A stretch of DNA of 48,183 nucleotides from an uncultured Eubacteriales bacterium. GTDB lineage: Bacteria; Bacillota; Clostridia; Monoglobales; Monoglobaceae. Under the pieces are notes generated by a model. That model did no database searches. It was not told the origin of the DNA and saw nothing but the letters and a program-made list of their open reading frames with translations. The translations under genes were made by a program, and so were the position numbers. The DNA is taken from NCBI GenBank assembly GCA_905201285.1, contig CAJKNM010000005.1:1-48183 (forward strand). The letters run 5' to 3'. Shown here one piece after another: positions 8,249-16,360 of this stretch (positions within the stretch are counted from its first letter, which is position 1; every line of letters begins with the position of its first letter).

Positions 8249-10078
8249 TTAAGCAGTCTTTTTGGAGGTTACAAGCTTTATTATAAACAAGGTTCCAACC
8301 ATAAGAACAATTCCGACAGGCAGGCAAATCCATACATTCTTAACAAAACCGGCTATCACATATGATACAAATGAAACCGCAGCGGCAGTCATAGCATAGG
8401 GAAGCTGAGTGGTAACGTGGTTTATATGGTTGCATTGCGCTCCGGCGGATGACATAATCGTTGTGTCGGATATAGGTGAACAGTGGTCACCGCAGACCGC
8501 ACCCGCCATGCAAGCCGAAATCGAAATTATCGAAATTTCGTCGCTTATTGAGCCGCTGAAAATCGCCAGAACAATTGGGATAAGGATTCCGAAGGTGCCC
8601 CACGATGTTCCGGTGGCAAACGAAAGTCCGACACCGATAAGAAAGACAACAGCGGGCAGAAGCGGTAGAAAGGCGCTTGCTTTAAGACGTACAAATTCGG
8701 CAATAAGTATCTTTGCGCCGAGTCCGTCGGTCATAGTTTTAAGCGTCCAAGCACAGCAGAGAATCATAATTGCCGGAACCATTGCCTTAAAGCCTTCAGG
8801 AATTGAATCCATACATTCCTTAAAGCTAAGTGTCTTTCTCAGCATAAAGTAAATGACAGAGAAGATGAGTCCCGCAAACGAACCGATAACCAATCCGACA
8901 GATGCGTCAGCATTTGAAAACGCATCAACAAAATTACGATAAGCATCTGCATCGGCTGTGAAGAAACCGCCCGAATAAATAAGGCCCAGCATACAAGCGA
9001 TAATAAGTACCAGAACCGGAGCAACCAAATCCCATACGATTCCGTTGGGATTATCGGATATTTCTTCGGCTTTATCCATCATCTTGTGTGCCGCATCAGA
9101 GAATATGTCGCCGTTTTTGGCATTTTCTTCATGCTTTTTCATAGGCCCGTATTCAAACTTCATGGCAACAAGCGTAAACATCATTATAATTGTGAGCAGA
9201 GCATAGAAGTTATAAGGAATAGCGCGGATAAACAGCTCAAGGCCGCCTATCTGATCCTCTGAGACAAAGCCGGCAACGGCAGCCGCCCATGAGGAAATCG
9301 GCGCAATAATACAAACGGGAGCGGCGGTTGCATCGATGAGGTATGCAAGCTTTGAACGCGAAACCTTAAATTTGTCGGTAACGGGGCGCATAACAGAACC
9401 AACCGTAAGACAGTTAAAGTAATCATCGACAAAAATCAGAATTCCGAGACAGATTGTAGCAACCTGAGCGCCGGCTCTTGATTTAATGTGGGTCGAAGCC
9501 CATCTGCCGAAGGCAGCGGAGCCGCCCGACTTATTCATAAGCGCCACAATAGCACCCAGTATAATTAAGAAGAAAAGGATTCCTATATTATAAGAGTCAG
9601 CAACCGAGGCGATAAATCCATCGGCAAAAAGCCTGTCAAGCATCCCCGAAAAGCTGAAGTTTGAATAAAGCAGGGCTCCGGCAAGGATTCCTATAAATAA
9701 AGAAGAATATACCTCTTTCGTGATGAGCGCAAGCACAATGGCGATAAGCGGCGGAAGCAGAGCGAGAAGCGTCGCATATGACGGGATTTCTTCTCTTGTA
9801 CAGTCAAGCGCCCTGTCAAGATTCTGAGTGAAGTCGGGGTCTTCGCCTACGTTAGTCGAATAGTTCTCAATGTAGGTCGAAGCCGCCGCAGAATATTGTT
9901 CGGCCTTATCATCTGACATAGCGTCGGCGCTAAACTCTGAAGCACTTAAAACCTGTACCGCTGTATCGTTATCGAGTTCGTCGTCTGATGCGGCGATGCA
10001 CAAGGGTGCAGACACACACATAACGATAAACGTAAGCATAAATACAGCAAATGTCTTTAGTTTTTTGAAATTAATCAT
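8249..10078 (-). CDS. NhaC-family Na+/H+ antiporter with an exported N-terminal extension
   Basis: 609 residues. From about residue 97 on it has the multi-helix core of NhaC antiporters, with the conserved ILIFVDDYFNCLTVGSVM segment and SFATGTSWGTFGI and AGAVCGDHCSPISDTTIMSS near the end. Such proteins swap Na+ (or an organic substrate such as malate/lactate in MleN types) for protons across the plasma membrane. Unusually, the core is preceded by a signal-peptide-like start (LTFIVMCVSAPLCIAASDD) and about 65 polar, acidic residues that would lie outside the cell. The start at 10078 has GGAGGG 10 bases upstream. It is monocistronic with its own promoter and terminator. Substrate specificity cannot be read from the sequence. 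Confidence 0.9.
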   Translation of the reverse strand: MINFKKLKTFAVFMLTFIVMCVSAPLCIAASDDELDNDTAVQVLSASEFSADAMSDDKAEQYSAAASTYIENYSTNVGEDPDFTQNLDRALDCTREEIPSYATLLALLPPLIAIVLALITKEVYSSLFIGILAGALLYSNFSFSGMLDRLFADGFIASVADSYNIGILFFLIILGAIVALMNKSGGSAAFGRWASTHIKSRAGAQVATICLGILIFVDDYFNCLTVGSVMRPVTDKFKVSRSKLAYLIDATAAPVCIIAPISSWAAAVAGFVSEDQIGGLELFIRAIPYNFYALLTIIMMFTLVAMKFEYGPMKKHEENAKNGDIFSDAAHKMMDKAEEISDNPNGIVWDLVAPVLVLIIACMLGLIYSGGFFTADADAYRNFVDAFSNADASVGLVIGSFAGLIFSVIYFMLRKTLSFKECMDSIPEGFKAMVPAIMILCCAWTLKTMTDGLGAKILIAEFVRLKASAFLPLLPAVVFLIGVGLSFATGTSWGTFGILIPIVLAIFSGSISDEISIISISACMAGAVCGDHCSPISDTTIMSSAGAQCNHINHVTTQLPYAMTAAAVSFVSYVIAGFVKNVWICLPVGIVLMVGTLFIIKLVTSKKTA

Positions 10079-10116
10079 TTAAGTTATTCCCTCCGATAAC
10101 AATCAATAAAAATACT

Positions 10117-10144
10117 ATTATATATTATCACAGAAGAAGCGCAA
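10117..10144 (-). promoter_or_regulatory. Promoter of the NhaC-type antiporter gene
   Basis: On the minus strand TTGCGC, 16-base spacer, TATAAT (plus-strand positions 10139-10144 and 10117-10122). The -35 matches only partly. Confidence 0.5.
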
Positions 10145-10419
10145 TGAGCAAGTAGCACATTAGACAAAATTTTGAAGAATTTTGTTATATTCTGCACAAT
10201 GACGAAATTCCGCGGGGGATGTCGAATATGCGGGTGGATGCGGGTCATCTAAGAATCAAAAATGCGCACAATTTATTAGCATTTAAGATAAAATTTATAT
10301 AAAAATAAAATTTGTTTACAAATTGTTCACATTTTCCGCAAACGCTTGTTTTACGCAAGTTGAGAAAGTCATAATTTTACCAAATCGGGGTTGAAACGGG
10401 GCTTGAACAGGCCAAAAGG

Positions 10420-10448
10420 TTGACTTTTTCGCGAAAATGTTGTATAAT
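10420..10448 (+). promoter_or_regulatory. Promoter of the NlpC/P60 gene
   Basis: TTGACT at 10420-10425, exactly 17 bases, TATAAT at 10443-10448. Near consensus. It leaves a leader of about 90 bases. Confidence 0.8.
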
Positions 10449-10547
10449 GGCTCTGTCGTTTAAAATTGAACGTCAAAAATTTCAGACATCGAAAGAAGTG
10501 GTGACCCGGAAAGAATACAAGCTTTTATAAACTTGGAGGTTTTTATT

Positions 10548-11261
10548 TTGAATTGTTTTACGAAAGGTTTAAGAAGAATTGTTGCTCTACTCTGCGTATT
10601 GATGACAATATCTTGCTTTGCTATAGTTACATCATACGCGACAGAAGAGCCGATTGATTACGGTCAGTTTTATGGTATAGTTGATACAACAAGCTTAAAT
10701 GTCAGAGAGTATGCATCTACCGATGCTCCTGTCATTGCTGAGCTTCCCAAATATTCATACGTCAGAATAAATTGGGTTGAGCCTGAATGGGTATGTGTGG
10801 CGTATAATAATGATGGCCTTATGGGATATGTTTCATCCGATTACATAAACATTTTTGAGGGCGAGATGCCTGCTGCAAGCTCAAGCGCCGGTCAGGCGGC
10901 GGTTGATTTGGCGGCTCAGTTCCTCGGTGTTCCTTATGTATGGGGCGGTACAACTCCTTCGGGGTTTGATTGCAGCGGACTTATGCAGTATGTTTATAAT
11001 CAGCTCGGTTATAAGATTAACCGTGTTGCCGAAGATCAGATGAAGAACGGTATCGCGGTGTCGCGCGAGAATTTGGCTCCCGGCGATTTGGTTGGTTTCT
11101 ACAGCAGCCCCGGAAGCGGCTATATCAGCCATATAGGTATGTATGTCGGAAACGGAATTATGATTCATGCTCCGCATACGGGTGATGTCGTTAAGTATAC
11201 AAGCATTGACGGAAGCTATTATAGTTCACGCTTTGCAGGCGGCAGAAGAATAATTTATTAA
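10548..11261 (+). CDS. Secreted SH3b-NlpC/P60 cell-wall hydrolase
   Basis: 237 residues from a TTG start at 10548; GGAGG at 10535-10539 is 8 bases upstream, which excludes the in-frame TTG at 10533 that overlaps that site. A signal peptide (IVALLCVLMTISCFAIVTSYAT) is followed by a bacterial SH3 domain (TTSLNVREYASTDAPVIAEL .. GYVSSDYI), a short Ala/Ser linker, and an NlpC/P60 peptidase domain. The catalytic Cys is in FDCSGLMQYVY, the His in SHIGMYVGNG, and a further His in MIHAPHTGDV. Such enzymes cut the D-Glu-to-diamino-acid bond in peptidoglycan stem peptides during wall remodelling. Single gene with strong promoter and terminator. Confidence 0.93.
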   Translation: MNCFTKGLRRIVALLCVLMTISCFAIVTSYATEEPIDYGQFYGIVDTTSLNVREYASTDAPVIAELPKYSYVRINWVEPEWVCVAYNNDGLMGYVSSDYINIFEGEMPAASSSAGQAAVDLAAQFLGVPYVWGGTTPSGFDCSGLMQYVYNQLGYKINRVAEDQMKNGIAVSRENLAPGDLVGFYSSPGSGYISHIGMYVGNGIMIHAPHTGDVVKYTSIDGSYYSSRFAGGRRIIY

Positions 11262-11274
11262 TTGAATTTTAAAG

Positions 11275-11332
11275 GTCTGTATCAAAATGGTTTCAGAAAA
11301 GTCATTTTGATACAGACTTATTTATTTTTTTT
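11275..11332 (+). terminator. Rho-independent terminator after the NlpC/P60 gene
   Basis: GTCTGTATCAAAATG (11275-11289) pairs perfectly with CATTTTGATACAGAC (11303-11317), followed by a T-rich run ending in eight Ts. Confidence 0.92.
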
Positions 11333-11343
11333 CGCATAAGGTA

Positions 11344-11372
11344 TTGCAAATTTGTTAAAAAAGAGTTATAAT
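11344..11372 (+). promoter_or_regulatory. Promoter of yajC
   Basis: TTGCAA at 11344-11349, 17 bases, TATAAT at 11367-11372; leader about 25 bases. Confidence 0.75.
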
Positions 11373-11407
11373 ACCTCCTATAACATATTATTTACAGGAG
11401 GTTCATT

Positions 11408-11773
11408 ATGGAACAGGCACAACAGGGCTCATTGGTTTCAATGATTATGATGCTCGTATTAATGTTCGTTGTATTCTACTTCTTCCTTATTCGCCCTCAG
11501 CGTAAGAAGGAAAAGAAGCTTCAGAATATGATTGCAAATCTTAAAGTCGGTGATGTGGTTGCGTCAATCGGCGGAATCCACGGCAAGATTGTCAGAATCA
11601 AGGATGATGTTTTCGTCCTCGAGTCGGGAATCGGCGTGACAAAGTCTTATATCACACTCGACAGAAGTGCAATTGCCCGTCTTGTCAAGGAAGGATCTGC
11701 TAAAGCGAGTGAAGTGGCTCCTATCCCCGATGATGAGACCGATGAGGCAGAAACCGAAACAAAAGCTGAATAA
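11408..11773 (+). CDS. yajC: Preprotein translocase subunit YajC
   Basis: 121 residues. One N-terminal membrane helix (VSMIMMLVLMFVVFYFFLIR) is followed directly by the family hallmark RPQRKKEKK, then the small cytoplasmic domain (LKVGDVVASIGGIHGKIVRI, VLESGIGVTKSYI). The C-terminus is acidic, rich in Glu/Asp/Thr. YajC associates with SecDF and the SecYEG channel to assist protein export. AGGAGG lies 5 bases before the ATG. Unlike many genomes, neither tgt/queA upstream nor secD/secF downstream is present; the next gene is the TIGR04086 membrane protein, a neighbour seen in other Clostridia. Confidence 0.95.
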   Translation: MEQAQQGSLVSMIMMLVLMFVVFYFFLIRPQRKKEKKLQNMIANLKVGDVVASIGGIHGKIVRIKDDVFVLESGIGVTKSYITLDRSAIARLVKEGSAKASEVAPIPDDETDEAETETKAE

Positions 11774-11864
11774 TTTAATCGGTTTTGTCATATGTGTATA
11801 ACTTCTTCAGTATAATATAGAAAGAAGCGTCAAACGCTTACTTCAAGATACGGAGGGGTTTAGT

Positions 11865-12275
11865 ATGGCAAGCGATAAAGCTGTATCCGACGGCCGTTTC
11901 TTTGATCCTGTTTTTATGGCGAAGAATACGGCTGTCGGTTTTATTTTGACGATTGCGCTGCTCTTTGCCGCGTCGTGGGCGGCGGCTCTGGCGGCAATGC
12001 CCGAGGAGGCGGTAAGGCTTGTTACCGGAATCATTACATATATATGCGTAGGCGTATGCGGGTTTAGGTCGGCGAGACATTCCGGCGCAAACGGGCTTGC
12101 TTCGGGGGCGATAGCGGGGTTTGTTTATGTTCTGCTGCTGTTTGCAATCGGGTGCTGTGCATATGCCGAGATTCATTTCGGGGTGGCAGAGCTTTTAACA
12201 GCGGTTATCTGTATTTTGTGCGGTGCGGTCGGCGGAATCATAGGTGTAAACACAAAGAGCAGACGCCGGAGGTAA
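11865..12275 (+). CDS. TIGR04086-type small membrane protein
   Basis: 136 residues with four predicted membrane helices: about 20-45 (NTAVGFILTIALLFAASWAA), 52-70, 80-105 (ASGAIAGFVYVLLLFAIGCC) and 110-130, and a basic tail (TKSRRRR). Length, helix pattern and position after yajC match the TIGR04086 family of Clostridia. No function is known. The start at 11865 has CGGAGGGG 8 bases upstream. A 15-base hairpin (AAGCGT-CAA-ACGCTT) sits in the 90-base gap after yajC; a -10-like TATAAT lies just before it, without a well-spaced -35. Confidence 0.75.
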   Translation: MASDKAVSDGRFFDPVFMAKNTAVGFILTIALLFAASWAAALAAMPEEAVRLVTGIITYICVGVCGFRSARHSGANGLASGAIAGFVYVLLLFAIGCCAYAEIHFGVAELLTAVICILCGAVGGIIGVNTKSRRRR

Positions 12276-12353
12276 GAAACGATTGTATTGCGAGCAGGAT
12301 TCAGTCCTTGCTGATTGGCCGGACGGTTACTGCCGATTGAGCGAAATCGGTAC

Positions 12354-12382
12354 TTGACAAAAATGCCGAAACGTGGTAAAAT
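12354..12382 (+). promoter_or_regulatory. Promoter of the Mn riboswitch-mntP operon
   Basis: TTGACA at 12354-12359, 17 bases, TAAAAT at 12377-12382. The predicted start falls right before the riboswitch. The 78 bases between the previous stop and this promoter hold nothing I recognise. Confidence 0.82.
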
Positions 12383-12392
12383 ATCTCTCGGT

Positions 12393-12561
12393 AATGTGGG
12401 AGTAGCAGGCGCACGTTTTCGTGTGTGACAAGTCAACATACTGACTTTATATAAGTCTGGCTTGTATTAAATTGCAAGACACAAGTATAACCGCTTAGCT
12501 ATACTTGCGTCTGTGTTTCGGATCATATCGGGTATGGCTTGGGTGCTGTACCCGTTTTTTT
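12393..12561 (+). ncRNA. Mn2+-sensing yybP-ykoY riboswitch
   Basis: The leader carries the two conserved aptamer segments of this class: GGGAGTAG at 12398-12405 and GTCAACATACT at 12432-12442. A long hairpin follows (CAAGTATA 12482-12489 with TATACTTG 12500-12507, extended by GAC/GTC). The leader ends in an intrinsic terminator hairpin. Family knowledge: the aptamer binds Mn2+ and switches on export genes. The downstream gene is mntP, a classic target, which strongly supports the call. Exact pairing was judged by eye. Confidence 0.85.
12529..12561 (+). terminator. Expression-platform terminator of the Mn riboswitch
   Basis: CGGGTA (12529-12534) pairs with TACCCG (12549-12554), followed by seven Ts (12555-12561). 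It lies between the aptamer and mntP, so without Mn2+ transcription should stop here. Confidence 0.82.
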
Positions 12562-12597
12562 GCGGGAATATAAAAATTTTATATGGAGAGAATCAAA

Positions 12598-13176
12598 ATG
12601 GAATGGAGTTTTTTGCTGAACAGCATACTGCTGGGTGTGGGACTTGCGATGGACGCGTTTTCGGTCTGTCTGGCTAACGGATTGAACGAGCCGAAAATGA
12701 AGGTTAAAAGAATGTGTGCGGTATCGTCGGTGTTTGCTGTGTTTCAGGCGTTAATGCCTATGCTTGGATGGGTCTGTGTTCACACTATTGTGTCATACTT
12801 TAGCGCATTTCAAAAGCTGATACCGTGGATAGCGCTGGTCTTGCTTTTATATATTGGAGGAAAGATGCTCATAGAGGGAATTATGGCCAAAGAGGAGGAC
12901 GAAAAACCCGCTGTGACGTTCGGCGCGTTGATGATTCAGGGCGTTGCAACCTCTATAGATGCGCTGTCGGTCGGTTTTACCATTGCCGAATATGGTGTGG
13001 CTCGGGCATTAGTCTGTTCACTTATAGTGGCAACGGTTACATTTTTTATTTCGCTCGGCGGAATAATATTGGGTAAGCAGTTTGGTACAAGGCTTGCGAA
13101 CAAGGCGGCAATTCTGGGCGGCGTTATTCTTATTGCCATCGGCATTGAAATCTTTGTCGGCGGAATAATCGGATAA
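12598..13176 (+). CDS. mntP: Manganese efflux pump MntP
   Basis: 192 residues with six predicted membrane helices in two homologous halves. Each half has its acidic motif: GVGLAMDAFSVCLANGL in the first and QGVATSIDALSVGFTIAEYG in the second, whose Asp residues are the presumed Mn2+ ligands. The protein exports Mn2+ across the plasma membrane. The start is placed at 12598 because GGAGAG (12585-12590) lies upstream; the in-frame ATG at 12583 overlaps that site and adds residues that homologues lack. Control is by the Mn2+ riboswitch directly upstream. The next gene starts 19 bases after the stop and is likely co-transcribed. Confidence 0.95.
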   Translation: MEWSFLLNSILLGVGLAMDAFSVCLANGLNEPKMKVKRMCAVSSVFAVFQALMPMLGWVCVHTIVSYFSAFQKLIPWIALVLLLYIGGKMLIEGIMAKEEDEKPAVTFGALMIQGVATSIDALSVGFTIAEYGVARALVCSLIVATVTFFISLGGIILGKQFGTRLANKAAILGGVILIAIGIEIFVGGIIG

Positions 13177-13195
13177 AAATTTAAGGAGGAAGAAT

Positions 13196-14155
13196 ATGTT
13201 TTTAGCGGTAATTTTGTTTGTGGTTGGTTTGGTCTGTCTTATAAAGGGCGGAGATTGGTTTGTTGACGGTGCGGTCGGAATCGCTCATCATTTTAATATG
13301 CCTGAGCTTCTGATAGGCGCAACGGTTGTTTCGATAGGAACTACACTTCCTGAGGTTATGGTTTCGGTTACATCGGCCATCGGCGGTCACGGTGAGATTG
13401 CATACGGAAACGCCATAGGCTCGGTTATATGTAATACTGCGCTTATTGCCGCACTGGTGATTACGGTTATTCCGTCACCGGTTGATAAAGGCTCGTTTAA
13501 AATTCCGGTTATTTTCTTTTTTGTATCGGCCGCCGTATATGCATTTTCCGCCTACTTTCGGGGACGTTTCGGGAGAACGACGGGGTTTGTTCTTCTTGCG
13601 ATTTTTGTAATTTATATGATTGTTACGGTACGCAGCGCATTAAAAGAGGCTCGGGTTGACGATAATGCCCAAGATGCGGACAAGCCTTTGACCCGAGAGG
13701 TTATCTTGCTCGTTGTCGGTGCGATAATAATAGCCATAGGGGCGAACCTCCTTGTGAACAACGGAACAATCATAGCGCGTGCTATGGGCGTGCCCGAATC
13801 GGTAATAGCGCTTACCTTTGTTGCGCTCGGCACCTCCCTTCCGGAACTGGTAACAGCTGTTTCGGCGCTTATCAAGGGACACGGGGCATTGTCGCTCGGA
13901 AACATTGTCGGCGCAAATCTGTTTAATCTCGTATTGGTCAGCGGGTTATCGGTTGTCTGCTCGCCGTTTACGATACCGCTGAGCAGTACAATCGGGGGTT
14001 ACAACACCTCGCTTGTTTTGGATATTCCGGTTATGCTTTTCGTAATGGCGTTTATGACAATTCCCGCACTTGTGCGCGGAAAGCTTAGCCGCACACAGGG
14101 AATAGTGCTGCTTGTCGTTTATGCCGCGTTTTGTGCGATACAGTTTTCGATTTAA
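13196..14155 (+). CDS. CaCA-family calcium/sodium antiporter (YrbG-like)
   Basis: 319 residues with about ten helices in two inverted halves. Both alpha-repeats of the cation/Ca2+ exchanger superfamily are plain: GATVVSIGTTLPEVMVSVTSA and GNAIGSVICNTA in the first, TFVALGTSLPELVTAVSALI and GNIVGANLFNLVLVSG in the second. The conserved Glu in each (TLPE, SLPE) binds the cation. Such proteins exchange Ca2+ or other divalent ions for Na+ or H+. AAGGAGG precedes the ATG, 19 bases after mntP, and no terminator separates them, so this gene should also be under the Mn2+ riboswitch. That suggests a role in Mn2+ or divalent-cation export, an inference. Confidence 0.92.
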   Translation: MFLAVILFVVGLVCLIKGGDWFVDGAVGIAHHFNMPELLIGATVVSIGTTLPEVMVSVTSAIGGHGEIAYGNAIGSVICNTALIAALVITVIPSPVDKGSFKIPVIFFFVSAAVYAFSAYFRGRFGRTTGFVLLAIFVIYMIVTVRSALKEARVDDNAQDADKPLTREVILLVVGAIIIAIGANLLVNNGTIIARAMGVPESVIALTFVALGTSLPELVTAVSALIKGHGALSLGNIVGANLFNLVLVSGLSVVCSPFTIPLSSTIGGYNTSLVLDIPVMLFVMAFMTIPALVRGKLSRTQGIVLLVVYAAFCAIQFSI

Positions 14156-14163
14156 TATTTGAA

Positions 14164-14207
14164 AATAATGCCGGTTTGATTTTTTAGGCAGGCCGGCATT
14201 ATTTTTT
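14164..14207 (+). terminator. Terminator of the mntP-antiporter operon
   Basis: AATAATGCCGG (14164-14174) pairs with CCGGCATTATT (14193-14203), followed by a run of Ts. Confidence 0.88.
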
Positions 14208-14283
14208 AGATGGGGAAAACGGGGGTCTTAATTCTCAAAGTCCGAATATATTTATAATAAGACTATAAATAAGCGGTGAGAAT

Positions 14284-15300
14284 ATGAAAAAATCAATTAA
14301 GATTTCTTTTGTATATATCGGTTTGATAATAGGCGCGGGATTTGCTTCGGGACGTGAGGTTATGGAGTATTTTAATCTCCGTTCAAACACGAGCCTCTGC
14401 GGAGTATTGACGGCGGCGGTGATGTTTGCTGCTGCCGCATATATAATTATGTCAAAGGCGGCGGAAAACGGAATATCGGATTTTGATACCTACATTGATT
14501 CGGTTGCAGGCAGAGCGGCGGTGTGGGTTAAGAATTTTATGATGATTTATATGTTCTGCGGACTTTTCACAATGTTCTCGGGAAGCTCGGCGCTTGTCTA
14601 CAGCCTGTCTGTCTTGCCTAAGACGACAGGAGCCGTTCTTATGGCAATAGTGTGCTTTTTGGTTCTCAGTTTTGATATGAGGGGAATCGTGACGGTCAAC
14701 GTTATCCTTGTGCCGCTTATGGTGCTCGGCATTGTTTATGTGGCGGTTTGTAGCATTATATTCGGTGATGCCGAGGCATTCTCTCCGTATGAATTAGCAA
14801 GCGGCGAAATTCTGCTGTCGGCGGTATGCTATGCCGCGTATAACACGGTTACGGCGGGGGCGGTTCTCGTTCCGCTCTCAAACGGAAGCGACAAGAAGGT
14901 TCTCGGAAGGGCGGCGATAATCGGCGGCTTTATAATCGGCCTGCTTATACTTCTTGTCTGGCTCGCACAGGGAATGAACTTTGACGCATTATGGAACAGT
15001 GAATTGCCTATGCTTGAGCTTGCCGCTCTCTGCGGAAAGACCTGTAAAAGGGTTTACACTGCCGTGCTGTTTATGGCGATATGCACAACGGCTGCGTCAT
15101 ATGGGTTTGGCTTGCTGTCACATTTCTCGGGAAGAATAAAAACAAGGCAGCAGAGAGTGATGTTTGCCGCGGTTATTTGCCTTGCGGCGCTTCCTCCGGC
15201 GATGTATGGGTTTTCAAGCCTTGTGGCAAGGCTGTATTCACTCTTTGGATACATAGGAATGATATGGGTTTTGTGGATAGTTATCGACAGACTTCGCTGA
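14284..15300 (+). CDS. YkvI-like membrane transporter (APC superfamily)
   Basis: 338 residues, hydrophobic throughout, with about ten membrane helices. The start GLIIGAGFASGREVMEYF contains the glycine-rich unwound helix-1 motif typical of the YkvI family (COG3949) and of amino-acid or sodium symporters of the LeuT/APC fold. Later helices include TVTAGAVLVPLSNG and CTTAASYGFGLLSHFSGRIK. The substrate is unknown. The ATG at 14284 has a GGTGAG site 5 bases upstream. It is the only gene in its unit; upstream is the terminator of the mntP operon and downstream the exonuclease gene has its own promoter. Confidence 0.82.
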   Translation: MKKSIKISFVYIGLIIGAGFASGREVMEYFNLRSNTSLCGVLTAAVMFAAAAYIIMSKAAENGISDFDTYIDSVAGRAAVWVKNFMMIYMFCGLFTMFSGSSALVYSLSVLPKTTGAVLMAIVCFLVLSFDMRGIVTVNVILVPLMVLGIVYVAVCSIIFGDAEAFSPYELASGEILLSAVCYAAYNTVTAGAVLVPLSNGSDKKVLGRAAIIGGFIIGLLILLVWLAQGMNFDALWNSELPMLELAALCGKTCKRVYTAVLFMAICTTAASYGFGLLSHFSGRIKTRQQRVMFAAVICLAALPPAMYGFSSLVARLYSLFGYIGMIWVLWIVIDRLR

Positions 15301-15380
15301 TTTGATGAATACCTTGCCGTTTTGCGTCCCCTTATGGGTGGAAAAACTAAAAGATGTCACATTTTGTTTGGCGGAAATTA

Positions 15381-15409
15381 TTGTAAATTTTAAAATTTTG
15401 TGTTACAAT
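15381..15409 (+). promoter_or_regulatory. Promoter of the exonuclease III gene
   Basis: TTGTAA at 15381-15386, 17 bases, TACAAT at 15404-15409. Confidence 0.7.
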
Positions 15410-15441
15410 AGAAATAAGATAAAAGCAAGTGAGGGAAACAT

Positions 15442-16197
15442 ATGAAAAAATTAATTTCGTGGAATGTAAACGGACTTAGGGCGTGTATGCAAAAGGGATT
15501 TAAACAGGTCTTTGACGATTTTGACGCAGACGTGTTCTGCCTTCAGGAAATAAAGCTGAAAGAGGGTCAGGTTGACTTTTCGCCCGAGGGATATTTCTGT
15601 TATTGGAACTATGCCGAAAAGGCGGGGTATTCCGGCACGGCAATGTTCACGAAAACAGAGCCGCTTTCGATAGCGTATGGAATCGGCTATGAAAAGCATG
15701 ACCTTGAGGGCAGGGTTATAACCGCTGAATTTGATGAGTATTATGTTGTGACCTGCTATACGCCGAATTCTCAAAACGAATTGAAGCGTCTTGACTATCG
15801 TATGGAGTGGGAGGATGATTTCAGAGGATATTTAAAGGAGCTTGAGAAAAAGAAACCGGTTATTCTCTGCGGTGATTTGAATGTTGCACACAAGGAAATA
15901 GATTTGAAAAATCCGAAAACAAACCGAAAGAACGCGGGGTTTACCGATGAAGAACGTGCTAAAATGACCGCCTTGCTCGATGCCGGGTTTATTGATACAT
16001 ACAGGTATTTCAACCCTAACGCAGAGGGCGAGTATTCGTGGTGGTCATATCGCTTTCACGCAAGAGAAAAGAACGCAGGATGGCGCATAGATTATTTTAT
16101 AGTATCCGCGGCGCTTAAGGACAGGCTTAGGTCGGCCGAAATTCACCGGGAGGTATTCGGTTCAGACCATTGCCCGGTTGAGCTTGATATAGATTAA
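15442..16197 (+). CDS. xth: Exodeoxyribonuclease III (AP endonuclease)
   Basis: 251 residues, full length for the ExoA/Xth family. Active-site motifs in order: SWNVNGLRA (Asn), VFCLQEIKL (metal-binding Glu), GRVITAEF, the Tyr of VVTCYTPNS, GDLNVAH (Asp and Asn), WWSYRFHAREKNAGWRIDYF, and the terminal SDHCPVELDI with the catalytic Asp-His. The enzyme nicks DNA 5' to abasic sites and removes 3' blocks in base-excision repair. It is cytoplasmic. It is transcribed alone from its own promoter; the GAGGGAAA site precedes the ATG. Confidence 0.96.
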   Translation: MKKLISWNVNGLRACMQKGFKQVFDDFDADVFCLQEIKLKEGQVDFSPEGYFCYWNYAEKAGYSGTAMFTKTEPLSIAYGIGYEKHDLEGRVITAEFDEYYVVTCYTPNSQNELKRLDYRMEWEDDFRGYLKELEKKKPVILCGDLNVAHKEIDLKNPKTNRKNAGFTDEERAKMTALLDAGFIDTYRYFNPNAEGEYSWWSYRFHAREKNAGWRIDYFIVSAALKDRLRSAEIHREVFGSDHCPVELDID

Positions 16198-16221
16198 CAC
16201 ACATAAATTTATATATAGATA

Positions 16222-16250
16222 TTGACATATTTCCGAATATGTTGTATTAT
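16222..16250 (+). promoter_or_regulatory. Promoter of mreB
   Basis: TTGACA at 16222-16227, 17 bases, TATTAT at 16245-16250. Confidence 0.78.
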
Positions 16251-16255
16251 ATAGT

Positions 16256-16285
16256 TTGTAACAGAATTGTAACAGAATTGTAACA
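16256..16285 (+). repeat. Three direct repeats with 11-bp period downstream of the mreB promoter
   Basis: TTGTAACAGAA occurs at 16256-16266 and 16267-16277 and a third partial copy (TTGTAACA) at 16278-16285. The repeats start right at the predicted transcript start. On the other strand they read TGTTACA at 11-bp steps, reminiscent of PhoP-type boxes of Gram-positive bacteria; binding is not shown. Confidence 0.6.
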
Positions 16286-16360
16286 TAACACCCTGAAATG
16301 ATAAGATAAAGCCGTCGGTAAGCATAATCGGCTTACGGGGATATAGATAAGGAGAAAGGT

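Larger units (their letters stand above)
10079..10547. other. 469-base divergent intergenic region
   Basis: Contains the antiporter promoter (minus strand) and a consensus plus-strand promoter for the NlpC/P60 gene. Between them is an inverted repeat ACAAAATT/AATTTTGT at about 10164-10186 and a G-rich stretch near 10210-10250. A 27-codon frame near 10218 is not credible as a gene. The plus-strand leader from about 10455 to 10547 has no recognised RNA motif. Confidence 0.5.

Noticed and set aside
10218..10300. 27-codon frame after a GGGGG stretch
   Set aside because: Too short, overlaps no conserved feature and lies between two promoters.
16256..16285. CRISPR-like repeats
   Set aside because: Only three 11-base tandem units without spacers; more like a binding site.
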